Shown: positions 1 through 14,125, numbered from the stretch's first letter. The stretch: 64,000 bases of DNA from Pomacea canaliculata (GCF_003073045.1 NC_037599.1:23750555-23814554); one strand, 5' to 3'. Numbers and translations: made by a program. Notes: generated from the sequence alone by a model not told the origin.

Positions 1-51
1 AGTAGAGGACGAGTACAAAGGGGAACAAAGGGAACTTCCGCTCCACGTGAG
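1..51 (+). repeat. 5' part of hairpin-tailed repeat, copy 1 (split by a hAT insertion)
   Basis: This stretch matches the start of the copy at 12950-13530 and continues at 3161 after the hAT element at 52-3160. The last eight bases, CACGTGAG (44-51), recur at 3161-3168 as the target-site duplication. The copy at 12993-13000 shows the same site without the insertion. Confidence 0.85.
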
Positions 52-1099
52 CAGGGATGGGCAAGCTACTTTTAATTTGTAGCCGGCTAGGCTACAGCTA
101 CTTTTTTTCAAAATGTAGCCGGCTACACTACAGCTACAATTTTGCAAAAAAGTAGCCAGTTTCTTTGGGCTACTTTTAAAATGTAGCCAGCTTCTTTTGG
201 CTACTTTTAAAAGCGTGATGTTATAACAAGTTAGCTGTAGCCAGCTGGCTGTAGCAACATACACAAACATCAAACACACAAAACACTATTACTTGCTTTA
301 CAAAGTTTTTATTATAATAAGAAACGGAGAACTGCGATATATACCGACAATTTTATTTAGTGAATCCATAAATGCTTTCATTCATTCCTTGCCCCCTTCC
401 TCCCCGGCCTTTTTCACACAATAAGTACACGTATTTTACGATTATATTAAACATTTCTGGATCTTTTTCCTCATCCTGTTTTTAGTGACAAAAGAAATTA
501 TATAAGTTTTCCGATAAACATTTGTTTTCTATAACTATTTGTTCCCTATTACTTAGAAATGAAAACTAAACAGATGCTTAAGTATCAGGTACCTGGTGGA
601 ATTTTCAATAAGTTAGGTTATGTGGTGATGAAAAATGTCAACCTCTTATCAATACTGTGACAATGAACAACAGACCATTGAAATAAATGAGTTTGCATGG
701 AATATAAGTAAAACACTGCTTAATCTAATTTAGGCAAGCAGATCATAAGGCATTTTTTTTCTAACACTGACACTGAAAACAAAGAAAGGAACACAAACTG
801 TTTCCAAAAGCTGATAGGGTGAAAAGTATAGTCCTGGCATACTAGAATAGACTTTAATTATATAGTAGGATGTCAAATGTAGCATATAAACACTGAAATA
901 TATTTTTCAAAAATGATCTGATACAAGATATATTTATTTTAAATCTTTAAGCTTGAATTTCTCTGTTTGTCGTTTTTGACATCCAGTCCTAAACTATAAA
1001 AACATATTTCTCAAGATTGGCTTGTGCTTCAGCAGTAAAATTTTGCAATTTTGTTTAGAAATGCATAAGCTACAAAGTGATGCATTTGAGAATATGGTA

Positions 1100-1835
1100 C
1101 AGTCAAATCTCCCTACTATGCCACCTACCGGGACCGAGCAAAAGTGGCATAGTAGCGAGAGTGGCATAGTAGAGAGGGTTCGTAAAAACGGCTTTATTTG
1201 CTCAAGTTACCCGTCAGTCCAAAGCAGGGGTGGGCAATTAATTTTCCCAAGGGGCCGCATGAGAAATTGGGATGGTTTTAGAGGGCCGGACTAATATAGT
1301 TAACTCAGTTTTACCTAATACTGTATATATAGTATATATACGGCGGGCGGGCCGGTCAGAGACTGCAGGAGTCCTTTGCCCAGGTCTGGTCCAAAGCTCT
1401 CAAGAATCGTCGCTTCGCTAGCTGTCTCCTCTCATTCTCCCCTCACCTCTTCATCCTCCACCCCTTCCAACACATCGCGCACCTGCATCCTGTCGCTAGT
1501 CGACCCTCACACCTTCCCTCTGTCACGTGGCTGTCACCCGGCTAGCGACCATCCCCCCCCCCACATTGCCAGCCTCCACCCTCCCTGTGTGCGTGCTATG
1601 TTCCATCCCACCTAACTGCGATGTCACACACTACCATACAGTATAATAATCGAGCACTGCGCGGAATTTTACAACTTGTGTCTTTTAACAGTCACAAAAA
1701 AGTGGCATAGTAGCGAGAGTAGGGGTGGCATAGTAATTTTTTTTTTACATTGAATTTATAGTCGGGACCGAGCAAAAGTGGCATAATACCGAGAGTGGCA
1801 TAGTAGAGGGGTGGCATAGTAGGGAGATTTGACTG
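1100..1835 (+). mobile_element. pogo/Tigger-like non-autonomous element, nested in the hAT
   Basis: Terminal inverted repeats begin CAGTCAAATCTCCCTACTAT, and the right end is the exact reverse. The element is flanked by TA (1098-1099 and 1836-1837), the target duplication of Tc1/mariner/pogo elements. The motif AGCAAAAGTGGCATAGTA recurs near both ends. No transposase is visible. A 164-bp hAT element interrupts it at 1225-1388. The reverse-oriented copy at 4497-5035 lacks that interruption. Confidence 0.85.
1225..1388. mobile_element. Small hAT MITE (third nesting level)
   Basis: It starts CAGGGGTGGGCAA and ends TTTGCCCAGGTCTG, flanked by the 8-bp duplication GTCCAAAG (1217-1224 and 1389-1396). 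The copy at 4497-5035 has the unfilled site. The inner part carries GGGCGGGCCGGTC, shared with the hAT MITE at 24160-24246. No coding capacity. Confidence 0.9.
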
Positions 1836-2258
1836 TATAGACATTACTTTTGATAAAATTAACATTTTTCTAAATATTTTCTAAATATTTAATTGCCACA
1901 TTCACACTGAGTCGGGGGGTACCATGTCTGATTTTTTAAATCTCCTAGAAATCTTGAGATATCAAAACGCCTTATGCATCAGTTTTCTTATCAGTGCCTC
2001 TAGTTTACAAAAAATCCAAAACCTTTGGTATATGACTTATGGTATTGTGTAAATTTGTTTTTTTTAAATGATTGTACGTTTTGAAACAAAATCGTTGATT
2101 AAAGTCACAATATTTCACTTTAGGTACTCAAAACAGTTTTGAAAGTGCTATATTTATGTTATTTGTTACTCTATATTTAAAAACCCTTAAAGATATTTAA
2201 AATATGGATTTTTAATTTTTGGAGTGTACCGGTAACCTTAAAACAAATCTACATTCTT

Positions 2259-2400
2259 TTAGTCCTTCATGGAATTGAATTTGAGCAGAACTTTGGCCTC
2301 GAAGTTGCTGTCTGTCACCCTAGTTCGCAGCTTTTGTCATGATAAGTCCTGCCAGACTGAACAATCTCTCAACAATTCTTGCATTTGAAACTATACCCAC
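2259..2400 (-). pseudogene. hAT transposase C-terminal remnant
   Basis: On the minus strand one frame reads RIVERLFSLAGLIMTK and the neighbouring frame continues RTRVTDSNFEAKVLLKFNS before a stop. This is the C-terminal hAT dimerisation region, whose usual form is a SERLFS-x-AG core followed by RNRL and LLLK-like segments. The frame changes between the two halves, so the gene is broken. The catalytic part was not recognised in the rest of the element. Confidence 0.7.
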
Positions 2401-3160
2401 ATTTTGTGGCTTCGCAAAATGTAAAAAATTTCAAATAAGGCTGGAAATTGATGGTACGTCCATCTTCGTTTTTCAAATCGCTCCGCGCACATGGACGACC
2501 CGGTACTTCCGGTTACTGAGCGTGCGAGACACGTGGTGTCTGGCTGTCAAGACACCGAGCAGTGACAGCAGTGGCTGTCGTCGTCTTGCTGACACGCTGT
2601 CGACGAATGGTCGTGTAACCAACACTTCAAATGGCTACGTAGAGTGCTGTCGTACCAGAAATAACACAGAGATTGAATTCCACACTGAAGTTTCTTTAAT
2701 TCAGTATCTTTTTCTCAGCAGCTGGCCTAACTTCTCTCTCTCTCCAATTCACAAAGAGGTCCCACACCACTATCAGCCCTGCTATTTATTCTCCTCCCCT
2801 CGAACATTCTAGCACAGACATTCTATTTCGTCGCAATAAAGACATTTTTGAACATCGCTACATTGTTGAACATCATTTCCTCCCTCGCACAAAGACATTC
2901 TATCTTTTACATTGCTGCCGTGCTGAACATTCTGGAATATAGATGCAAATCTACAACCCAAAGACATTATACTTTGTACACTACTAGAGTGCTACAGTCG
3001 TGAAAGTAGCCAACATGTAGCCAAGCTACAGCTACTTTCTAAAATGTAGCTACGGCTACAAGCTACTTTTTTTAAATTTGTAGCCGGCTAAGCTACAAGC
3101 TACAAAATTTGTAGCCGGCTACAGTAGCTGTAGCTAGGCTACAGCTACTCCCCATCCCTG

Positions 3161-3660
3161 CACGTGAGTGACGTCATGACAAACAGGTAATCGGCAGGTT
3201 CCGCTTTTGTTGCCAGTGACAATAAATGTCAGAAGACTTTAACATTTCAATATAATTAATCTCTTCTTGTCAAGGTGTTCAATAATTATTAAATAAATAT
3301 AACAAGATTTCACGATAGTGAAGGATATTAATTTTCTAGAACTGGTTGAAAAGTGTTGTCGAACTTTTTCAAAAAGTAGTTGCTGACTGCATGGAGGGAA
3401 ACTTAAGCTGTACAGATTAATTTAAAGAAAATGTGGGTTTAAGGCCAAAACATGAATACAATTACCTTAAGGCGGTCCGGAGTGCTCATGGTTACTGTCG
3501 GAGACGACAGCGAGTGCCAAGATTTTCATCTGATCCTTTCCAAGAGCAAAGCAGTAGACTGCCGCAAAATTTTAACTAACAGTTCGTTTCATAAACACTC
3601 ACGTGTTTATGTTTTTATAGCATTTGCTTCTACGTCCATTTTCTTGCTTGGATGTTTTCC
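3161..3660 (+). repeat. Hairpin-tailed repeat, copy 1, main part
   Basis: This is nearly identical to 12993-13460. The head motif AATCGG is at 3189 and the tail motif GGCGGTC at 3471-3477. The tail can fold into three nested stems: outer GGCGGTC (3471-3477) with GACTGCC (3557-3563), middle GCTCATGG (3484-3491) with CCAAGAGC (3540-3547) with one mismatch, and inner CTGTCG/CGACAG (3495-3500 and 3505-3510) closed by a GAGA loop. Confidence 0.8.
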
Positions 3661-4496
3661 ATTTTAATAGTTTTGATTAACGACAGCGGTTTTCGTGTTG
3701 TGATATCGAATGAACGTTTGTTGTGAAGTAGTTAACAAAGGAGACTATTGTTATAATACTGACATTATTAGCTCATATAGCCCTACATCCTATTGTGTTC
3801 AACTCAGGTGTGGGCAAAGTATTGTCCTCGGATATCTTACGACCGGCCCGTCTTCCAAAGTGTGAAGTGCACTTACTTTCTTTTTTTCTATTGAGCTTAG
3901 GTTAATTTGATTGAAATTTAATTTATGAAGTACAACAGCTTTAGAAATTGGCAGTTTGTAATATTCTAACACAAACAAGATACAAAGATAACAAATAACA
4001 AGCTGACATGTCTGATGGAGTCGCTAGAGACCGTCAGCGGCGGCTGCCTTCAAAGGAAAGGCTGGCTTTAAAGTTTTATTTTTATTTATTTATTTTTCCG
4101 CCAAACATTCCATCACGCAAAGTGAACCGTTACAGTCCACTAGTCTTAATCACGTGACAGACACGCTAGGTGTTGTCTGTAGGCAGGGCAACGGGTAAAA
4201 ATCTGCTTTAGTGTGAAAGTAAGGAATTTCACACGCTATACGTGTTAATTTGTCATTAAAAAGTTTCTTTACAAATCGAGTGGCATTGTCGCCTGACTTT
4301 CCGTATGACTGCGAAATGTTTGGGCTGCATGTGTGATGGGAGTGTCCGTCCCGAGGCAGAGCACGACAAACATTTATTGGTAATATGTAAGTTTATGTTT
4401 TAAAGTTGCAGTTAAAAAAGAGAACTGAGCTTTAACGTGCAATATTTTTGTTTATAAATGGTTCACTTTTGGAGAGAGAGAGAAGGTGGCGTAGTA
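3661..4496. other. Non-coding, no gene seen
   Basis: AT-rich sequence. The stretch 3805-3870 has a diverged look of the small hAT MITE family (GGTGTGGGCAAAG and CGGCCCGTC), but I could not find a duplication for it. No coding exon is supported. Confidence 0.4.
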
Positions 4497-5035
4497 CAGT
4501 CAAATCTCGCTACTATGCCACTCTCGGTACTATGCCACTTTTGCTCGGTCCCGACTATAAATTCAATGTAAAATAAATTTACTATGCCACCCCTACTCTC
4601 GCTACTATGCCACTTTTTTGTGATTGTTAAAAGGCACAAGTTGTGAAATTCCACGCAGTGCTCGATTATTATACTGTACGGTAGTGTGGGACATTGCAGT
4701 TAGGTGGACGGAACCTAGCACGCACACAGGGAGGGTGGAGGGTGGCGATAGGGGGTGGTGGTCGCTGGCCGGGTGACGGCCACGTGACAGAGGGAGAGCG
4801 GGAGGGGGTCGACTAGCGACAGGATGCAGGTGCGTGGATGTGGCTGGGAGGGGTGGAGGATGAAGAGGTGAGGGGGAGAATGAGAGGAGACAGCTAGCGC
4901 CAGCCGACACTTCTTGAGAGCTTTGGACTGACGGGTAACTTGCACAAATAAAGCCGTTTTTACAAACCCTCGCTACTATGCCACTTTTGCTCAGTCCCGG
5001 TTCCCGGTAGGTGGCATAGTAGCGAGATTTGACTG
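4497..5035 (-). mobile_element. pogo/Tigger-like non-autonomous element, second copy
   Basis: It is reverse-oriented relative to 1100-1835. Ends are CAGTCAAATCTCGCTACTAT and its inverse, flanked by TA (4495-4496 and 5036-5037). The interior matches the first copy closely, including the C-rich stretch, and carries the uninterrupted CTTTGGAC site where the other copy took a hAT MITE. Apparent reading frames inside are composition artefacts. Confidence 0.85.
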
Positions 5036-5962
5036 TATTTGTCTTTAGCCAAAAGTGCAGCCCTGATCCGATCTTCAGCGATTATTAACACCATGGTTGT
5101 GTCCCTGGAAACAGTCGAGAGCTTATCATCTGTGATTAACATCCGACAGGTAATCATCCCCATCACCATCTCACTTCACGATGTACCATTGCTGACTCAG
5201 TGGGTGTGGGGTCAAACCCCGAGCTAGACACTGTGTAGGGGACGTCACCGACACGTGAGTCTGTAATTCACTACTGGTAAAGGTAGACAACTGCTATTAA
5301 ATTCTCTGGGTGTCATAACCCTCCTATCCCCCCCATCCTGCACGTGCTCGCTTGCGGGCTTGCATCTGTAGTCTGGGATCTGTGCATATTGCTTTCTTTT
5401 GTTTGTTTTTTTTTTTTTGTTTGGTTTTGTTGTTTTCGTTTTTGTTTGGTTTTGTTGTTGTTTTTTGTTCGAAAATTTTATTTTTGCTTTTTTAATTTTT
5501 TCCCAAATTATATAAGGTCCCCATGTTCTAAAGTCCGTGTTTTCTAAATACTGAGAACGTAACCTGTGTTGTATATTGAAAACCACATACTACCTTTATT
5601 TACAGCATGACAGGTCCGGTTTAACTCCACAAACATAACGGAGTAAACAAAATCCAAATAAAGCTAAAATATTTTATGTTGGGGGTGGGGATTACAAAGT
5701 GGGTAAATATTATCAGGAATTGTCTGAATAGGTTCGTTTCTCTAATGTATGATCACTAATGAAAAGTAATAAAATGTCAGCAGCAATCTGTTATTAATAA
5801 AATGAAAAAAATTATTTATTGCCTTTACTATTCAAACTTTTGTGTGTAAGAAAAAGAAAAAGGGAAAGGCTAATGTAATGGGTTTGTGAAGGTGAATGTG
5901 TGTGAGATAGAGAGAGAGAGACTAAGTGTAAATGTGTGAGGGCTGATGTGAAAACATGAGTA

Positions 5963-6456
5963 CAGGTAGTCCTCGGGTTACGACGGTCTCGAGTTACGTC
6001 GTTTCGTGGTTACGACGCTCATTCCGACTTACGAGGTCAGTGCATCAAAGAAAAGGAAGGTCATCACCATGGAGGTGAAAGTGGATATCATAAGGCAATC
6101 TGAGAAGGGGAAACAGCAACAGAAATTGGCATGTCTTTAGGACTTAGTCGTTAGACTGTCGCTACGATTATCAAGGATAAAGATCGCATCCTTGAACACG
6201 TGACAGGATCTGCTCCTATGAAAGCGACAGTGATAACAAAGCGTACTGTACGGCAAACTATTTTACTGTACTTATGTTTATTGATAATTATGTAGGGCAC
6301 TGTGTTAGGATAGGTGTTTGGATAGGCTAAGTGTTTGCAGTACTGTACTGTTATTATGGTACAGTACTGTATGAACGTATGATCCGACTTACGTCGAAAT
6401 TCGGTTTACGACGCCACGTTAAGAACGGATCCCCGTCGTAAGTCGAGGACTACCTG
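5963..6456 (+). mobile_element. Internally deleted Tigger (pogo) transposon
   Basis: Inverted ends start CAGGTAGTCCTCG and finish CGAGGACTACCTG, flanked by TA (5961-5962 and 6457-6458). From 6042 to about 6240 the sequence encodes the start of a Tigger transposase: KKRKVITMEVKVDIIRQSEK, then in a shifted frame IGMSLGLSR, then TVATIIKDKDRILEHV. This is the CENP-B-type N-terminal helix-turn-helix. A frameshift and a stop break it, and the DDE catalytic domain is absent. Confidence 0.88.
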
Positions 6457-7540
6457 TATAAGTTAATAAGTTATAATTCATGAAATGACTATAAACAAAT
6501 GAAGAAATAACAACTGGCAAATCAACTAAACTCAAGAATTTCGGACCGAAAATTCCTCTTACCAACAGACACAAGCACCTGTTCAAACTATTTCAGGTGA
6601 TGAACTACATATATCAGGCTCGAATCAGAAACAGAAATAAAGATGCCGTCACCAACGGAGATTACACCCGACGACGACTCGTACAACATGAAGAGGCCAC
6701 ATTGATGTTCTTCTGTCCTTTCAGTCAGCCTGAAGCTCTGTGTAATGTAGCTTGAAATACTTTAGATGAACGAAACCAGAAGACAGATGGGAAGCATGTT
6801 GTACACCTTGCTGAAGTATCTCACCCTCGATCTCTCTCTCTCTCCCCCTCACACACGCACACACACAAAAGCGCGCGCGCGCGCGCGCACACACACACAC
6901 ACACACACAAGCGTGCCCCTTCTTGTCAGATGAAGTCCTTTTGTTTTAAAGACACAGGTAGGTGAAAACAATATCACCTGTGACTTGCTGACGTGATCTG
7001 AACAACTGACTTCGACATACATAGATTACCCTTTGAAGGTGGGCTATAAATTTCAGAATCAAGGCTGCGTGAAAGCTGACGACACTCGGGTGGCGGAACA
7101 TAATCAGGTATATCTGAATAAGTGCTTAAAGAATGGATAGGAGTAAAGAAACATCGTAGTTTTTCTTCAAATGAAGGATTCGATCATTTTTAATGCTAGC
7201 CATTCTGAACATAATATAATAATAACTATGTATATTGTACAATAACTTTTTATGTTTCAGAGAGTGATTTAGTTAAAATGAAAACTTGTTCGAAGATCTC
7301 GAGGTTAGCGACATTAAAAGATGATCTTAATTTTCTCCCGTGTTTGTAACCAATGTTCTGTGTGTTTTTAAATAAACTGCTTGGCTGAAGCGAAAAATAA
7401 ATATTTATCTGTGCAGTCAGAGTAACCCGCATTCGGAGCGAAAGCGTAAACAAAAGTTTGTTTGTATCTCTGGCTACCGAGCGACTAGCAACTAGACAGC
7501 AGGAATTCAAAGCTTCTGAGATCGCAACCGAGAGGGAAGA
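6457..7540. other. Upstream region of regucalcin 1, no further gene seen
   Basis: It contains a CT/CA/CG dinucleotide tract and AT-rich sequence. The promoter of the gene starting at 7541 should lie here, but no clear TATA box or other distinctive element was identified. Confidence 0.4.
6831..6910. repeat. Compound dinucleotide microsatellite (CT)n-(CA)n-(CG)n-(CA)n
   Basis: A CT run, then CA repeats, then about nine CG units, then CA units. Alternating purine-pyrimidine tracts like this can adopt Z-DNA. A related TG/CG tract lies in intron 2 of regucalcin 1, near 8186-8212. Confidence 0.9.
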
Positions 7541-9541
<2,001 letters not shown>

Positions 9542-9604
9542 CCGACCAGTCCCGAGTTTTCGAAGGTACCCCAAAAAACTTGAGATAACAACATGGGTGG
9601 CTGT

Positions 9605-9610
9605 AATAAA
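9605..9610 (+). promoter_or_regulatory. Candidate polyadenylation signal of regucalcin 1
   Basis: AATAAA, about 65 bases past the family stop position. A second AATAAA overlaps two bases upstream. Confidence 0.5.
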
Positions 9611-9620
9611 TAAAACCTAA

Positions 9621-11160
9621 AATATTCCTAATGAACCATGAGAAAAGGACAGGTTTTGAGCTAAGTATCCTATTTCCCGTTGTCGGTTAGTACTGACTGC
9701 TTGACTACTTATCATTGTGTGTTTTTGGCATAGAATGATTTAAACTTCCATAATTTTTAGTCCTTATAACTTACTGCACTATTTAGGTTTTTATTATTCT
9801 TTTATACGCAATCGATTATTTATTGATTCATATATTATGCTCCTTCTGATTGTGATTGTGCAATAAAACGCATTATTTCAATGAAGTCTTTACTTAAAAA
9901 ACCTACTACTTGAGAAGAACATGTCAAATACTATAAAGAGACAACACAGAAATGACTGACACATGAAACACAAATGTCATTATAAAGACTAGAAATCACA
10001 AGCAAAACACTATCTGTCTTTGTTCTTTTTCTATTTGTTCTTGAATCTCTCCCCCTCACTAACCAACACACACACACAAGAACACAATCTGATATAATAA
10101 GTACAACTCTGACACATTATTTCTTGTCTTCAACGTTGTAGACTGTTAACATCTTTTCATGTTCTAATAAAGTATTTAAAAACATACTTGGTTCTTGTTA
10201 TGTCTGTCCTCCGAAAGCAAAAATGATTCTATCTTTTGTTGCTATTTATAGTCCGACTTTATTATTAATATTAGGAGGGTAGTCTAAGAAATTCTGGAAA
10301 CTGAGGACCCATCGGCTCTCAGCAAATTAAAAGACTCCATCACCTTTGAAACATGCTTAAACAAGTAGGAAACAAGTATTAACAAAAAAAGATAATTATA
10401 TAATTTCTCACAAAATTATGGCACCAAGCATCCTTAACCAAAATCGGAAAAAATCAAATTAATAAATTACAATGATTTAATAAATTTATAAATTGAACAA
10501 AACATAAATCCCAAGGTCTGAAAGCTTAGAGACAATCTCCATTAAAATTAAAGCAAGAAGGTTCATTATACAAGTAATAGCCAGATATGATCTTTATTTG
10601 TCTGCTTGCCGGCTGCCGTTATACATTCTTCACAAACTCCAGAAAAGTACAGAACTCCTCTGTCTGGTGTTTAGAGACAAGAAACGGGACCATGTCTCTC
10701 CTCTCTTTCGTTTTCTACCATTCGCTTTTGCATCCAGTCAAACTGTCCGTGCTGTATTTTCATTTCATTACTGGCTGTTATTCTCATCCCCCTCCCACAT
10801 TCCCCATTTTCCACTTTACTCTACAGCGTAAAATCGCCTTTAGGGGGAAGCACTTTTCCTCTTTGAACTAAATGACACCAATAAAATCATCAACAATAAT
10901 AGTTCACAGTGTGATGACTTCCCTTCTCCTCGTTTTTTCTTACTCTCTCTCTGTACATAAATATATTTTCCTTCTTTCTTTCTACATCAAGAAACTATTT
11001 ATCTGATCATATACATACACGCCTATGTTTCTATATTTAAATGTAAATGTTCATGTTTATTATCAATATATATTCCCTGAGTCTGTTTAACCATAGATAT
11101 GTAAATAGTGTCGATGGTCTAACCATGACTGTGGCCGTGGACTATGTCCCTTGTCCTACA
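9621..11160. other. Intergenic, AT-rich, with possible old LINE pieces
   Basis: No gene is supported. At 10282-10370 one frame reads LETEDPSALSKLKDSITFET before a stop. At 10598-10830 another reads ACRLPLYILHKLQKSTELLC and onward. Both weakly recall the C-terminal end of LINE reverse-transcriptase proteins (LHWLPV-type and SAFK-type segments). These are suggestions only. Confidence 0.3.
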
Positions 11161-11164
11161 CTCC

Positions 11165-11545
11165 AATAAATCGGGAAACTCCACATTAGTGTTACTCATA
11201 ATAATCAAACCTAATTCCGATTATTCTGTTTACTTTTCAACAAATATTTAGCATTTCATAACCCTTAATTACTTATTTATAATTATTTCTGAGAGCCATG
11301 TAGCCAATTTTTACTGTCCTAAAGGTTATGGTCCTTGTTCGTTTATTTATTTAGAAATTTAGTTTTGAATGGTATGAACAAATAAAGCACCTTAGCACAG
11401 CTTGATATGCCTATTACATTGTTTATAATTGTAGATAAACAATTAATATGTAAGGCGGTCCGACAGTCGGGTGGTTATAGTCGGAATCGACAGCAGTACC
11501 CGGTGCTGCTAAACCTGTCACCTGGCGACAACCTAGACTGCCGTT
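11165..11545 (+). repeat. Hairpin-tailed repeat, copy 2 (old)
   Basis: Head AATCGG at 11169 and tail GGCGGTC at 11454, 285 bases apart. The outer arm GACTGCC is at 11535. The tail also has GTCGGGTG facing CACC and CGAC, an inner GTCG-GAAT-CGAC hairpin and an extra CAGCA/TGCTG hairpin. A T-run follows. Confidence 0.65.
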
Positions 11546-12222
11546 CGAAAATTCTTTTTACCTGATTTAAAATAAGAAACATTCTTTTTGTTATTTTTTT
11601 CAATGTTATTTCTTCTGCTGCGTCACCGACAACCTACACAAACATTTATAATAATTATCTGCAGTAATTCGTTATTTCCTGTGAACATCGGTTTTGTAGT
11701 TTAAATGCTTCCTTTGCTAACTGCATTCGTCAATGAGAAGCTTGGATACCTTGGATACAGGACGAGGAACATTTGTTTTTCGAAAAGAAGTATCATACAT
11801 GGGTATGTTTGTTGCTGCTAAATAAGTCACGTGACAATAATTATACCATCACCTCTTTTTCTGCGATGTTGAACCAACGATTTATAGTTTATTCTTCTTT
11901 TTCCTTCTGCAACATTTATCATTCCTTCTCACCGATTTAGTGTTTCGTTGAATTGTTAATTAAACATAAGATAATTATTATTTCATACCTCATCTCAAAT
12001 AGTAGTTGCTGATAAATTTCTGAAGAACCTACACGAAACTTTTCATGTTTGTTCGTTCTTGTAGTCGAATACATGAGGAATACAGACTACTGGAGAAATA
12101 ACAACAAAGTGGAACAGACTACAGAAGAATGTTTGAAGAAGACGGCAGTCGCTGCTGTTGACGACCATTGGGTTTGTAAGGTTTAAAAATAAACTGTCGG
12201 GTGCAGGCCTCGTACAGTTATA

Positions 12223-12595
12223 GTCAATCGGGAAAGTCAGATCAATAGCTAAAGGGCGATCATACATTTGTTTAGTTTCACAAGTCATAATGACAATTTT
12301 TCATGGAATTTCATCAAGATATCGAAAAGCATTTTTCATCAGTTTTGAGCATAAGGATGCTCAAGTTTGGTTATTTCGACTCTTTGTTGACAGTAAAGTG
12401 TTTAATATGTAAATTTAGTCGCTGACTGTATGAATAAAGTGAAACGTTACATAACACAACAAATATTTGTTTGTACTTTATAAGGACCTCGTTGTCTACA
12501 TGCGTAAGGCGGTCCGTGTGCTTGTGGGTTCTCGTCCTTAGTGGCTCTCCACCTACTCGCTTGACCATTAGACCGTCGTCAATGACTTTTTTTTC
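12223..12595 (+). repeat. Hairpin-tailed repeat, copy 3 (old)
   Basis: Head GTCAATCGG at 12223 and tail GGCGGTC at 12508, with AATCGG-to-tail spacing of 282 bases. The outer arm GACCGTC (12571-12577) pairs with one mismatch, and a run of eight T follows. The inner GAGA hairpin is lost in this copy. Confidence 0.65.
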
Positions 12596-12949
12596 GCAAC
12601 TTTTGGTTTGTTCTGAATAATAAAGTGCAGGGTTACATTTTTATAAGTTATTTTGATGACATCGGAACAGTTGCTTAATATCTTTAACAGTTTGTAGGAC
12701 AGTGGTACTTTATGATACATCGAATCCTGGTCAGGGCAAGAAGTGTGTGATTGATTCTTTAGTCTGCTAAGTCAGGAGTGTGGGTGTGTATACATATATA
12801 TATACACACAAAGTTAATTAAACAAAGAACATCTCAGGATACTTCTAGGCATGACGTCCGTGCTGAGTTTTTGGTCGGCGGCCGACATCTCTTCAAATTT
12901 CTTCGACTCCAAGAGACTTGTAGTCGAGACCAACTGAGGACGTTATTGG

Positions 12950-13530
12950 AGCAGCGGACGAGTACAGAGGGGAACAAAGGGAACTTCCGCTCCACGTGAG
13001 TGACGTCATGACAAACAGGTAATCGGCAGGTTCCGCTTTTGTTGCCAGTGACAATAAATGTCAGGAGACTTCAACATTTCAATATAATTAATCTCTTCTT
13101 GTCACGGTGTTGAATAATTATTAAATAAATATAACGAGATTTCACGATAGTGAAGGATAATATTAATTTTCTAGTACTGTATGAAAAGTGTTATCGAACT
13201 TTTTGAAAAAGTAGTTGCTGACTGCATGGAGGGAAACTTAAGCTGTACAAAGTAATTTAAAGAAAATGTGGGTTTAAGGCCAAAACATGAATACAATTAC
13301 CTTAAGGCGGTCCGGAGTGCTCATGGTTACTGTCGGAGACGACAGCAAGTGCCAAGATTCTCATCTGATCCCTTCCAAGAGCAAAACAGTAGACTGCCGC
13401 AAAATTTTAACTAACAGTTCGTTTCATAAATATTCGTGTATTTATGTTTTTATAGCATTTGCGTCTACTTCTGAGAATATTGAGACCAGCCGGCAAAATG
13501 GAAACTTTGCCCACCTCTGCTTAAATTGAT
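12950..13530 (+). repeat. Hairpin-tailed repeat, copy 4 (young, intact)
   Basis: This is the best complete copy, nearly identical to copy 1. It holds the uninterrupted CACGTGAG site (12993-13000), head AATCGG at 13021 and tail GGCGGTC at 13306, 285 bases apart. The tail has the same three stems as copy 1, including the inner CTGTCG/CGACAG stem with a GAGA loop, and the outer arm GACTGCC at 13392. Confidence 0.8.
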
Positions 13531-13749
13531 AAACGTATTTGACATTTCTTCTCGTATCTAAATCCCTCGTCTATTATACGTGTTTCCATGCAACAATTAG
13601 TCTACTTTTGTAATACACACACACTGTCACAAACTTGCCGTATATTTTTTTACATAAAAGCGAAATTTAAATTTGGTAGAAGCAACTGCTAACGACTACT
13701 GGTGTATACAGAATCCAAACTACACCCAGTAACACCGTGTATATAGACA

Positions 13750-14125
13750 CATAGTCAATCGGAAAAACCAGTTTGAATGGTTTCGAATAGACATCTGATT
13801 CATTTCATTATTTTGCAAAATATAACAGTTTTTGTAAGAAAACATACGAATGAGACAACTGTAATTTTATTAGTTTAAAGAGATAAGTATATAAGTCTTG
13901 CTCTTGGAGCTTTGTTTAAACAGATGTGTATTGGCTTTGTTAATTTAGTTAATAACGGTATGCAAACACTGAACAGCTTACTCACAGCAATTAGTAGACT
14001 TCACTGGTTTATAAGAGACTCGTGTGTCTATCATAGTAAGGTGGTCCGGAGTCTTGTGGGTTACTGTCGAGATGACTTCTTGTCCATAGACGATAAATTT
14101 GCGACCACCAAATCATGTTTTGGTG
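13750..14125 (+). repeat. Hairpin-tailed repeat, copy 5 (old)
   Basis: Head AGTCAATCGG, with AATCGG at 13757. The tail GGTGGTC is at 14040-14046, 283 bases away, and pairs perfectly with GACCACC (14103-14109). GTCT and TGG (14051-14059) face CCA and AGAC (14084-14091). The inner stem is reduced to GTC-GAGAT-GAC. Confidence 0.65.

Larger units (their letters stand above)
52..3160 (-). mobile_element. hAT-superfamily DNA transposon, degenerate
   Basis: The element begins CAGGGATGGGCAAGCTAC and ends in the inverse, CTACTCCCCATCCCTG, which is a hAT-type terminus. Both sides carry the 8-bp duplication CACGTGAG (44-51 and 3161-3168). Long subterminal regions at each end repeat GTAGCCGGCTAC-like motifs many times, probable transposase binding sites. 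A minus-strand remnant near 2259-2400 encodes the C-terminal hAT dimerisation motif (ERLFSLAGLI). The interior is otherwise mostly unreadable, and a pogo-like element sits at 1100-1835. The empty site at 12993-13000 proves the boundaries. Confidence 0.93.

Noticed and set aside
3471-3563. tRNA gene or tRNA-derived head in the hairpin repeat
   Set aside because: A seven-pair closing stem and about 70-nt span in some copies recall a tRNA, but A and B boxes do not fit and other copies span 90 nt or more.
4605-4945. Pro/Ser/His-rich minus-strand frames of 76-101 codons
   Set aside because: They lie inside the pogo-like element and reflect its C-rich interior; no domain is visible.
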